A stretch of 64,000 nt of DNA, from the NCBI GenBank assembly GCA_040902845.1, contig JBBDWM010000042.1, positions 171,356 through 235,355 on the forward strand. The letters run 5' to 3'. Shown in pieces: positions 8,135-15,397 of this stretch. Made by a program: the position numbers and the translations under genes. Every line of letters starts with the position of its first letter. Position 1 is the stretch's first letter. The notes under the pieces are model-generated. The model was given only the letters and a program-made list of their open reading frames with translations. It searched no databases and was not told the origin of the DNA. Source of the stretch: JALYNX01 sp040902845. GTDB taxonomy: Bacteria > Actinomycetota > Acidimicrobiia > Spongiisociales > ZC4RG35.

Positions 8135-8802
8135 CAGCAACAGCCCGACGTGGGGGCGGCGCCCTTGGTGAGATGGATCGACTCCGCACTCCCGCTGCAG
8201 CAGGCGGAGCTTGCCGACTCGTCGGCAGTGTCGGCGCCTGCCGGGACAGTTCCACCGATAGCGGCGACCTCGACGTTCAGGAGTCGTGATGCGGTATCGA
8301 GCATGTTGTCGGCGGGAACGGCTTTCACGGTCTGAGCCGTTCGAACCGCCAATACGAGATCATCATTGGTGAGGCCGAGCTTGCGCGCTTCGGCGTAATG
8401 GAACTCGAAGCACGGTTCGCAATTCGACCCGACGGCGGCCCCGATGGCGGCGAGCTCGGCGATCACCTCAGCCGACACCACCGGCATATCTGTCTCTACC
8501 CACGAGGCGAGTTCATCGCGTGACGGGAAACGGCCCGATGACCGCAGTTCGCCATCCACATACACCGCGGGAAGGCCCGCCTCGCCCTCCTCTTCGAGCA
8601 ACGCGCGCATGTCATCCCGGGCTGCGAAAGCGCCAGGCTCCTGACCGAGGTTGTAGCGACGCACTGCCACGCCGCGCTGTCCCAGCCAATCGAGATCGCC
8701 GGTAAACGATGCAAGGGCTGGGTCGACGCTGGTGCCGCAAACTCCCGTCGAACAGCACATGGCAGGGTCGTAGACCTCGAGGGTCTTCAGGTTGGTGTCC
8801 AT
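8134..8802 (-). CDS. arsD: ArsD metallochaperone fused to an AhpD-like domain
   Basis: A 222-residue two-domain protein. Residues 1-105 are ArsD-like, with the N-terminal metalloid site MCCSTGVCG (Cys pair plus third Cys) and the usual DPALASFTGDLDWL core. ArsD hands As(III) to ArsA. Residues 110-190 match the AhpD/carboxymuconolactone decarboxylase fold, with a redox NCEPCFEFHY (CxxC). The tail carries more vicinal cysteines (ACCSG and GCC). ATG 8802 is chosen because it follows an AAGGA site and begins the ArsD homology. Fusion of a CxxC peroxidase-type domain to ArsD suggests thiol redox control of metalloid loading. Confidence 0.9.
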   Translation of the reverse strand: MDTNLKTLEVYDPAMCCSTGVCGTSVDPALASFTGDLDWLGQRGVAVRRYNLGQEPGAFAARDDMRALLEEEGEAGLPAVYVDGELRSSGRFPSRDELASWVETDMPVVSAEVIAELAAIGAAVGSNCEPCFEFHYAEARKLGLTNDDLVLAVRTAQTVKAVPADNMLDTASRLLNVEVAAIGGTVPAGADTADESASSACCSGSAESIHLTKGAAPTSGCC

Positions 8803-8827
8803 TGTTGGGCGGTTCCTTTCCTTGGGG

Positions 8828-9187
8828 TCACGCGGAAACGGGTGCGTTGGCGACGAGGGTTTCGAGGAGCTCACGGAGGTGGCTCACATAGTGAGGGTTG
8901 GCGCAGTAGCAGCTGCGGGATCCGTCCACACGTCCTTCCACCAATCCGGCCTCCTTCAACACCTTCAGGTGCTGGGACACCGTCGCCTGGGCGAGAGGCA
9001 GCTCAGCCACCACCTCGCCACAAGTGCAGCTCGCCCGGGAGAGCAGGAGTCGGAGAATGCGAACCCGTGCAGGATGGGCTAGGGCCTTTGCGAGCCGAGC
9101 GATCGCCTCGTCGGGGTTCGCAGGGAGAGCCGGCACGTCCTGTTCAAGACAGCAATCAGTTGGTCCACATTCGGGCTGATCGCTCAT
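8828..9187 (-). CDS. arsR: ArsR-family repressor
   Basis: A 119-residue winged-helix metalloregulator. The DNA-recognition region AQATVSQHLKVLKEAGLV is intact. The CTCGEVV motif (Cys54 and Cys56) matches the alpha-3 metal site. Additional cysteines lie at 7, 12-13, 93 and 95, so the third As(III) ligand could come from another position. It is the first gene of the arsR-arsD-arsA operon and probably represses its own promoter. Confidence 0.92.
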   Translation of the reverse strand: MSDQPECGPTDCCLEQDVPALPANPDEAIARLAKALAHPARVRILRLLLSRASCTCGEVVAELPLAQATVSQHLKVLKEAGLVEGRVDGSRSCYCANPHYVSHLRELLETLVANAPVSA

Positions 9188-9201
9188 CGTCGATATACGA
9201 T
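9186..9201. promoter_or_regulatory. Candidate ArsR operator
   Basis: ATCGT-CGATAT-ACGAT is an inverted repeat overlapping the arsR start codon. ArsR-family sites are short AT-rich dyads close to the promoter. The position over the start would fit autoregulation and a very short leader. No -10/-35 pair is clear here. Confidence 0.4.
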
Positions 9202-9252
9202 AGCATACTCAAGCACCGCCGCTACGAGCGCGATCGTCCAGTGCGTGCGGGG

Positions 9253-9717
9253 TTATCGGTCAAGTCGGACAATCACCACGGGGCACAAAGCGTGCATGGC
9301 GACTCGATGACTGGCCGATCCGAGCAGGGTGCCGGGTATCGTGCCGTGGCCATGGGATCCCACCACTAGCAGCGACGCCTGGCGGGAAGCCTCGATTAGC
9401 GCCCCAGCGGCGTGGCCTTCGACGACCTCGATTCGAGCGTCGGTAGCTCCTGGGACCTCGGCGATCGCCTCCTCGACGACACGGCGGGCATACGCTTCGA
9501 ACTCGTCCTTGGGCTAGAGGGGAGAGAGCCCTGGCACCCCTACGTACGGGAGGTGCCAGACATTGAGGGCTACGAGTTCCGCGTCGCGGATGCGTGCCTC
9601 CTGGGCTGCCCATTGAAGCGCCGCCTTCGAGCAGGATGACCCGTCGACACCGACGACAATCCGATTGCGTTGCCCGACTTCTGTTTCAGCCTGTAGGTAC
9701 TCCTCTGTCGGAGTCAT
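9253..9717 (-). pseudogene. Universal stress protein (UspA) with an internal TAG
   Basis: The frame encodes a complete 154-codon UspA domain. It begins with RIVVGVDGSSCSKAALQWA and ends with the ATP-binding signature GSHGHGTIPGTLLGSASHR and CPVVIVRL. Codon 68 (9516-9514) is TAG, and the frame is otherwise open on both sides. The break falls in the variable middle. The simplest explanation is a nonsense mutation; a sequencing error is also possible. UspA proteins accompany stress and metal islands, so the intact ancestor fits the context. Confidence 0.8.
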
Positions 9718-9744
9718 AAAGTCGCTCCTTTCGTCTCGGTCGTT

Positions 9745-10536
9745 TCACGGCTTGATCGCCTCATACAGCTTCCTTAGATTCACCTCGTACCCTTCGAGGA
9801 TCTGAGGTTCGAGAGAAGCTAAGGGCCGTACCGACACGAGCCCCATTGCCTCCTCCAAGGAGAGGCCGGCGCGCATCGTGGCCACTGCCCCCGAGAGCAT
9901 CCGTTCCATGCCGGTGTAAGCGGGGGTCTTGGCCAGCCCGAACTCCTCGGCTAGGGCTACGAGCTGGTAGAGCTGGGGCCAGAAGTAAGTGGGACCCATC
10001 GCGGTGAGGATGGCATACGCCTCGAGCTCGGGTTCGGCCACCTCGGGTGCTTCACCGAGGGGTGCCAGCAAGGCGGCGACCTCGGCCCGGTCAGCTGGCA
10101 TAACCCGCTCGCCGAACACGACGGGGTTGTAGCCAGCGCCGACCAGCGAAGCAGCGTTAGGGATGACCCGGATGACCCGCGAGAACCCACCGAGCATCGA
10201 AGATAGCGCGGCGATGGTGAGCTTGGGGGCCAGCGACACCACAACAGTCTCTGGGCCGAGGGCCGCAGTCAGGGTGCCGCTGATGGAGCGAATCACCGGC
10301 GGATGCACCGCCAGAAACACCACCCGACACGCCGCTGCTTCCTCGATTCGGCGATCGACGACACGAGCCGTGGTGCCCAGGCCTTCGATCCGCTCGAGGG
10401 CGTCACCGTCCACATCGCACACCACGACATCGTCGGGGACCTCCCCGGCGCGCTGCCAGCCGCTGAGGATGATCCGGGTGATCCTCCCACCACCGATGAA
10501 ACCGACCGATCCTCGCCTCGCCCCGTCTCCGGTCAT
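9745..10536 (-). CDS. Pyrroline-5-carboxylate reductase-like dehydrogenase
   Basis: A 263-residue Rossmann protein of the ProC/NADP oxidoreductase type. The nucleotide motif is VGFIGGGRITRII (about residues 10-22). FLAVHPPVIRSI and RVIPNAASLVGAG follow, and the helical C-terminal half ends with an AMGLVSVRPLASL segment. A true proline-biosynthesis role is unlikely given its position between ferredoxin and stress genes of an arsenic island. The four-base overlap with the upstream ferredoxin suggests a coupled redox pair whose substrate is unknown. Confidence 0.75.
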   Translation of the reverse strand: MTGDGARRGSVGFIGGGRITRIILSGWQRAGEVPDDVVVCDVDGDALERIEGLGTTARVVDRRIEEAAACRVVFLAVHPPVIRSISGTLTAALGPETVVVSLAPKLTIAALSSMLGGFSRVIRVIPNAASLVGAGYNPVVFGERVMPADRAEVAALLAPLGEAPEVAEPELEAYAILTAMGPTYFWPQLYQLVALAEEFGLAKTPAYTGMERMLSGAVATMRAGLSLEEAMGLVSVRPLASLEPQILEGYEVNLRKLYEAIKP

Positions 10537-11174
10537 CTCGTGCTCGACTCGGAAACGAGAACCAGCTCGTTGCCGCGGACCAGTTGGCGTACCTCAGCCA
10601 TGAAGTCGCTGACATCCTCTTGTTGGGTGGAGACGACGTCGAAGGTCATGAACGACGGGGTGTGCTCGGCGGCGCCTTTCACTGTTGGGACCTTCAGGTT
10701 CAGCTCGATCACGTCGTACGGGCGGCCGGCGAGCAACTCTTCCAGGCTAGAGAGGAACCGCTTCTCCCCGAACTCTCCGGCCACTTCGACATGCACCCGT
10801 TCGGTGATGCGGGCTACCGCCTCCTCGGCCTCCGCTCGCACCCGCATCGCGTCCATCCGGCTCTTCTTCTCGCGGGACTCCTGTCGGGCGACCTTGATCA
10901 CCCGGTGCTCGCGTTCGATCCGGTGGATCAGGTCTGGGGACGGGAAGCTGATCGCCCCGGAAGGGCACACCGTTGCGCAGGTGCTGCATCCCACCATGCA
11001 GTTGTAGGAATCGGCGACCACTGCCACATGGTTCTCGTAGTCGAAGTCATACACGTTGCGTCCGCATGTCGCATAACAAAGGGTGCATCCGATGCAGGTC
11101 TCGGTGTCCACTGTCGGATACCAGGGCACTTCTTCCCTGGGGATCCCATGCCACGGCCCCTTGAAATCAGCCAT
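10533..11174 (-). CDS. 4Fe-4S dicluster ferredoxin-like protein
   Basis: A 213-residue protein with two cluster motifs. The first is C27-x2-C30-x2-C33-x3-C37 and the second C59-x3-C63-x2-C66-x3-C70-P. A charged helical linker (about 80-115) and a C-terminal alpha/beta domain of unknown role (about 120-210) follow. It overlaps the ProC-like dehydrogenase gene by four bases and starts two bases after the osmC gene ends, so all three are co-transcribed. It probably passes electrons to or from the dehydrogenase. Confidence 0.82.
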   Translation of the reverse strand: MADFKGPWHGIPREEVPWYPTVDTETCIGCTLCYATCGRNVYDFDYENHVAVVADSYNCMVGCSTCATVCPSGAISFPSPDLIHRIEREHRVIKVARQESREKKSRMDAMRVRAEAEEAVARITERVHVEVAGEFGEKRFLSSLEELLAGRPYDVIELNLKVPTVKGAAEHTPSFMTFDVVSTQQEDVSDFMAEVRQLVRGNELVLVSESSTR

Positions 11175-11176
11175 TA

Positions 11177-11680
11177 CTACCTCTCCTTGTCGTTCGGAAT
11201 ACTCGCTTCACCAGAGATGGTGTCTGTGCGACCAGGATGATGTTGCGATTCTGAGTGCTGGTGGTGGCGTCGGGCCACGACCTCCCCGGTCAGGTCCACT
11301 GCCGCGGCCAATGTGTTGGTGATGGTCCCGAACTTGCGGACGTTGTGATGCAAGAGCTCGACTCGATGAGGTGGTTCGTCTGTTACCAGCTCGAGTCTGT
11401 AGTGCATCCTGGTCATCGCCGGAGGAGCGTCGCGCCGCACGGCGTCGACGACGACGCTGGCCAGGTCATATCGGAACGGCAGCAAATCCGAGTATCGCTC
11501 CACGTTCTTGAGCAGACAGGCGGCGAGGGCGGCACAAAGCAGTTCGGCGGGACCCGCGCGGAATCCGTCTGAGATGGACCCGGTGTCGGCCTTGATGTCG
11601 GTGCTGTTGCAGCGGATCTTGCCGTGGCCTCCGGGCCCGCTCACACCGTGCACCCGATAGGTTTGAGCTGAAGGTGTCAT
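11177..11680 (-). CDS. OsmC-family protein
   Basis: A 167-residue protein with the OsmC/Ohr helix PAELLCAALAACLL (Cys49 and Cys55) after an N-terminal sheet region. Classical OsmC peroxidases use two catalytic cysteines; the second, expected in the KFGTITNTL helix, is Gly here. A one-cysteine or non-peroxidatic role is therefore possible. ATG 11680 is chosen because upstream in-frame sequence is not family-like. The His-rich C-terminal tail (RRHHQHSESQHH) could bind metal. Confidence 0.75.
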   Translation of the reverse strand: MTPSAQTYRVHGVSGPGGHGKIRCNSTDIKADTGSISDGFRAGPAELLCAALAACLLKNVERYSDLLPFRYDLASVVVDAVRRDAPPAMTRMHYRLELVTDEPPHRVELLHHNVRKFGTITNTLAAAVDLTGEVVARRHHQHSESQHHPGRTDTISGEASIPNDKER

Positions 11681-11721
11681 GGGCTCCAGGCTTCCATCGG
11701 CTTCGACCCTCCGCTCGGAAG

Positions 11722-12807
11722 TCACGATCGTTCCATGGCCGGTGTCGGGTAGAAGCGTCGGCGAGCCCAGAGGGCGACGTAGACGAGGCCGACGAGGACC
11801 GGGACTTCGATGAGGGGGCCTACCACACCGGCGAGGGCCTCCCCCGAGGTGACTCCGAACACCCCTATGGCTACGGCGATGGCAAGCTCGAAATCGTTGC
11901 TGCCTGCGGTGAAAGCCAGTGTCACGGTGCGGTCGTAAGGAAGACCCTGCATCCGCCCTGTGATGAATCCCAGGCCCCACATGATCACGAAGTAGAGGAA
12001 CAGCGGGAGGGCGATGCGAAGTACCGTGAGCGGTTGAGTGGTGATGGTTTCGCCTTGGAGGGCGAAGAGCACAACGACCGTGAACAGCAGCCCCCACAGT
12101 GATGCCCGCCCCAGGCGGGGAAGCAGATAGCGCTCGTACCACTCCTTGCCGCGACGCGCCTCACCCCACAGTCGCGTGAGGTACCCGGTGAGCACCGGGA
12201 TTCCGAGGAATATGAGGACGATACCGGCGATCTCCCACAGCGAGACGTCGAACAGCGCCGTGTCCCATCCCAGCCAGGAGGGGAGGATCTGGAGGTAGAA
12301 GTAACCGAGCACCGAGTAGAAGAGCACCTGGAAGATTGCGTTGAGGGCAACCAGCACTGCAGCCGCCTCTCGGTGGCCCAGGGCGAGGTCGTTCCACACC
12401 AGCACCATGGCGATGCAACGGGCAAGCCCGACCAGAATCACTCCGGTGCGAAACTCGGGGTAGTCGGCCAGCAGCCACCACGCCAGGACGAACATCAGCG
12501 CCGGTCCCACCAGCCAGTTGAAGACCAGTGATGTGGCGACGAGCTTGCGGTCGCTGGTCACCGAACGGAGGTTGCGGTAGTCCACCTTCGCCAGGACCGG
12601 GTACATCATGGCGAAGAGGCCAACCGCGATCGGCAGGGATACCGGCCCTATCTTGACCGCATCGAGCCAGTCGTTGAGGTTCTGAATGAGCCTGCCCAGC
12701 ACCAGACCGGCCGTCATGGCCAGCCCGATCCATAGCGGGAGGAACCGGTCGAGGAGTGGTAGTCGTTCGAGGACCGGAGCCTCCGTGGCTGGCACCGAGT
12801 GGCTCAT
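11722..12807 (-). CDS. acr3: ACR3-type arsenite efflux permease
   Basis: A 361-residue membrane protein with ten hydrophobic segments. It contains the ACR3 signature GLARCIAMVLVWNDLALG, with the essential Cys at about residue 129, and the TAGSNDFELAIAVAI segment. It exports arsenite by itself or together with ArsA. The ATG at 12807 overlaps the stop of the upstream thioredoxin-like gene (ATGA). Confidence 0.95.
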   Translation of the reverse strand: MSHSVPATEAPVLERLPLLDRFLPLWIGLAMTAGLVLGRLIQNLNDWLDAVKIGPVSLPIAVGLFAMMYPVLAKVDYRNLRSVTSDRKLVATSLVFNWLVGPALMFVLAWWLLADYPEFRTGVILVGLARCIAMVLVWNDLALGHREAAAVLVALNAIFQVLFYSVLGYFYLQILPSWLGWDTALFDVSLWEIAGIVLIFLGIPVLTGYLTRLWGEARRGKEWYERYLLPRLGRASLWGLLFTVVVLFALQGETITTQPLTVLRIALPLFLYFVIMWGLGFITGRMQGLPYDRTVTLAFTAGSNDFELAIAVAIGVFGVTSGEALAGVVGPLIEVPVLVGLVYVALWARRRFYPTPAMERS

Positions 12808-13046
12808 GACTGGACGCCGGCGAGGAGGTTGCGCAACTCGTTGACTGATGGGACCCGGCCCGTCACGACCACTCTCTCGTCGATCACGAGGGCCGGAGTC
12901 GACATCACGTCGTAGGCGACGATGCTGGGGAAGTCGGTCACCTTGTGGATGGGAGCTTGCAGGCCGAGTGAGTCGAGCGCCTCGACGGTCCGCGCCTCCA
13001 GCGCCTTGCAGTTGGCGCATCCGGATCCGAGCACTTTGATCTCCAT
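12804..13046 (-). CDS. Small thioredoxin-like redox protein
   Basis: An 80-residue glutaredoxin/thioredoxin-fold protein of the small redox-active disulfide type, with GSGCANCKALEA (CxxC at 10 and 13) and STPALVIDERVV before the cis-Pro loop. ATG 13046 follows an AAGGAAG site and begins the domain. Such proteins are often next to COG0701 permeases and ars genes, where they may reduce arsenate or permease thiols. Confidence 0.88.
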   Translation of the reverse strand: MEIKVLGSGCANCKALEARTVEALDSLGLQAPIHKVTDFPSIVAYDVMSTPALVIDERVVVTGRVPSVNELRNLLAGVQS

Positions 13047-13063
13047 TGTCTTCTTCCTTTCTC

Positions 13064-14119
13064 TCACAGGACCATGTTGAAAAGAAAGCCAACGGTCATG
13101 ATGCCGGTCCCGACCACCGCCACGAAGACTGCGAGCAGCCGTGGTTTGAGCACCCGCCGCAGCAGGATCAGCTCAGGCAGGGACAGGGCGACGACCGACA
13201 TCATGAAGGCGAGGACGGTGCCCATGGCCAGTCCCTTGGCGTGGAGGGCTTCGACCAGGGGAAGCACCCCGGCAGCGTTCGAGTAGAGGGGGATCCCGAC
13301 CAGGGTGGCGACAGGGACGGCGAGTGGGTTGTCCGGTCCGGCGACCTCGGCGAAGAAGTCTTCGGGGACCCAGCCGTGGATGGCGGCTCCGACGCCGATT
13401 CCGACGAGGAGATACGGCCAGATCCTGGCGATGATGTTCCGCATCTCTTGGCGTCCCATGGCGAACCGGTCGGACCAGCTCAGATCCGCCGACAGGTCGA
13501 TGGGCCGGCCCCGCAGGGTGGTCTCGAAGACGAACGGTTCGACCAGGGATTCGAGGCGGAGTCGTCCAATCACCCAGCCGGCGACGATGGCGATCGACAG
13601 GCCGGCCACGACGTAGAGCGCGGCGACGTGCCAGCCGAACAGGCCGTAGAGCATCACGATGGCCACCTCGTTGACCATGGGGCTTGCGATGAGAAAGCTC
13701 ATCGTCACCCCCAGCGGCACCCCGGCGGCGACGAACCCGATGAACCCCGGCACCGCGCTACACGAACAGAATGGGGTGACCACACCCAAGCCGGCTGCCG
13801 CAACATTCCCAGCCCCTTCCCGTCTCCCACCCAGCAACGCCCTGGTTCGCTCAACGCTCATGAAGCTGCGCAGCACGGTCACCACAAAGATGATCCCCCC
13901 AAGTAGCAGCAGGATCTTGGTGGTGTCAAAGACGAAGAACTCCACCGCGGACCCGAAACGTGTCCCGGGGTTGAGACCGGCAGCGTCGAACACCACCCAC
14001 TCCCAAAACGGTCGGTTGAGGGCGTAGAAGACGATCCAGAGGGCGACAGCAACCAGCACCTTTCCCCACGACCGGAGAATCGGTCGCCGGGAGACGGGAG
14101 GTTTGGCCAGGAGAGTCAC
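13064..14119 (-). CDS. arsP: COG0701 (ArsP-like) permease
   Basis: A 351-residue protein with eight to ten membrane helices and the family motif TPFCSCSAVPGFIGF at about residue 117. Members include ArsP, which exports trivalent organoarsenicals. A GTG start at 14119 follows GAGGGTGGG and overlaps the upstream arsR stop. Longer in-frame extension upstream is not membrane-like. Whether it moves organoarsenicals or another metal-thiol compound cannot be told from sequence. Confidence 0.87.
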   Translation of the reverse strand: MTLLAKPPVSRRPILRSWGKVLVAVALWIVFYALNRPFWEWVVFDAAGLNPGTRFGSAVEFFVFDTTKILLLLGGIIFVVTVLRSFMSVERTRALLGGRREGAGNVAAAGLGVVTPFCSCSAVPGFIGFVAAGVPLGVTMSFLIASPMVNEVAIVMLYGLFGWHVAALYVVAGLSIAIVAGWVIGRLRLESLVEPFVFETTLRGRPIDLSADLSWSDRFAMGRQEMRNIIARIWPYLLVGIGVGAAIHGWVPEDFFAEVAGPDNPLAVPVATLVGIPLYSNAAGVLPLVEALHAKGLAMGTVLAFMMSVVALSLPELILLRRVLKPRLLAVFVAVVGTGIMTVGFLFNMVL

Positions 14120-14421
14120 GTTCCCACCCTCGATACCGGCCCAGGCAGGGTGTCGGCCAGACCGTCGATGACTTCCGGAGCCAGGTCGTAGTCGATCCAA
14201 CGTCCCCGGCGGGAGGTCTCCACCAGACCCGCCTCCCTCAACACCCGCAGGTGATACGACAACAGGTTCGGGGCAACCCCCACCGCGTCCTGTAGGTCAC
14301 ATACGCAGCTCTGACCAGAGCAGAGCAGGTCGAGGATCCTGAGTCGGATCGGATCGCTCAGCGCCCCAAAAACCTGGGCTCTCGTCTCAAGCGATGTTGC
14401 TTCAAGATCGGTTGAAGTCAT
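14116..14421 (-). CDS. arsR: Second ArsR-family repressor
   Basis: A 101-residue winged-helix protein with DPIRLRILDLL, the metal-binding SCVCDLQ (Cys39 and Cys41, plus Cys34), and the recognition region APNLLSYHLRVLREAGLV. It lacks the extra N-terminal and C-terminal cysteines of the other ArsR, so the two probably use different ligand sets. It leads the permease-thioredoxin-ACR3 operon. ATG 14445 would add eight residues; neither start has a clear ribosome binding site. Confidence 0.9.
   Translation of the reverse strand: MTSTDLEATSLETRAQVFGALSDPIRLRILDLLCSGQSCVCDLQDAVGVAPNLLSYHLRVLREAGLVETSRRGRWIDYDLAPEVIDGLADTLPGPVSRVGT
14400..14417. promoter_or_regulatory. Candidate operator of the second ArsR
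   Basis: CTTCAA-GATCGG-TTGAAG is a perfect six-base inverted repeat at the 5' end of arsR. Its TTCAA...TTGAA core resembles SmtB/ArsR sites. It lies inside the first codons, which would suit a repressor acting just downstream of a leaderless or near-leaderless start. Confidence 0.45.
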
Positions 14422-14445
14422 GGGTGAAGTCTCGGACCGATTCAA

Positions 14446-15236
14446 GGCCCGGAGTAGGGGATAAGGACCCTATGAGTGGTCCTCCGTCGTGGTGCTTCCC
14501 CGATACGCGAGTTGACGAGCGACTTTCTTGAGATGGCCGGTTGGAGCTCGGTAATCCGGCTGACCCTTGACCGTTAGGGTGCGTTGCTGTCTCCGTCTGT
14601 GGCTGCGGGCCCGGTCGGAGAGTGTTGCATCACTTCTGCGACAACTCGTCGGCATTCAGCCGGACACATGATCAGAGCCCAGATTGTTGGCCGGCTTCGC
14701 GGGCTGCTGGGAGGGCGCAATGGTCACCATTCGTCGATCGGCTTAAAGCGATCCTCGTGGTGACAGATTGGGATGGAGGGGTCCTCCGGATACGCGACTT
14801 GGCTACCGCTGTGAGTCGGACCTGGGTGGGTGCGATCGGTCGTCCACAGATGATTCTTGGTCACGCCTGGTCACAAACGCCATGAAACAGCCCGGTGCAG
14901 CCGGTCACTCGACGAAAAAGCGTGTTCGCGTGTGCCCTGATCAGAGCACCTGAGCGACATAGACCGATACCGGCTGAAACCCCAGATGCCGGAGTTCGAA
15001 CCCCACGCTCGCCCCACACGCGATCCTGAGCCGCCGCCGAATCTGGTGTTCCGGTAGTCCTGCCCAAGCTCTCGGCATGGCGGAGAACAGGATCGGACCC
15101 CGGCTGCAACCCAATTGCAACCCAACGGGCTGCAACAGCTTGCGACAGCCTGGTACGGACTGGATCCGGGCTGTGAGAAAATGCCCTGAAATACGGACGT
15201 TTCACTACAGTCGGGTACTGCTCAGCACGGGCTTGT
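14446..15236. other. Gene-poor right end of the arsenic island
   Basis: About 790 bases with no convincing gene. Short frames exist but none shows family features or a good start site. GCAAC repeats cluster at 15103-15136 near the attachment site. A tRNA-3'-like string occurs near 14990-15020 but does not fold. The promoter of the leftward arsR-arsP-acr3 operon should lie at 14446-14520. Confidence 0.6.
15103..15136. repeat. Candidate integrase arm-type sites (right)
   Basis: CTGCAACCC, ATTGCAACCC and CTGCAAC occur in tandem within 34 bases, 100 bases inside the right end. They echo the TTGCAAC pair near the left end. Confidence 0.35.
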
Positions 15237-15294
15237 CAGGATTCAGGTTCCTGTGACCGCAAGGTTGTGGGGGTTCAAGTCCCCCCTCGCCCAC
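15237..15294. repeat. Right attachment repeat (58 bp)
   Basis: An exact copy of 3817-3874, the 3' part of tRNA-Leu(CAG). Here the sequence after CCCAC is AG rather than CA, so no CCA is encoded. It is followed at once by a strong hairpin terminator. This is most simply the original chromosomal 3' end of the tRNA gene, displaced 11.4 kb by the island. Confidence 0.93.
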
Positions 15295-15297
15295 AGT

Positions 15298-15330
15298 GAG
15301 ATACAAGGGGGGACGACCCCCTTGTATCTC
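15298..15330 (+). terminator. Displaced terminator of tRNA-Leu
   Basis: Perfect 14-bp arms (15298-15311 and 15317-15330, starting GAGATACAAGGGGG) enclose a five-base loop. There is no T-run, which is common in GC-rich actinobacteria. Its position three bases after the right repeat shows that it once terminated the tRNA-Leu transcript. Confidence 0.75.
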
Positions 15331-15397
15331 CCCGCCGGACCTCTCGGGGCGGCAGAAGGGCTTTTATGGTTCGCTTCCTGTCCTGTGAATCGACTCA

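Noticed and set aside
9514..9516. Recoding of the TAG in the UspA gene as an amino acid
   Set aside because: A single TAG at a variable position with no recoding signal; nonsense mutation is simpler.
14985..15022. tRNA-like 3' end (GGAGTTCGAACCCCACGC and CTCGCCCC-like)
   Set aside because: The T arm does not pair and no acceptor or anticodon part precedes it; at best a decayed attachment remnant.
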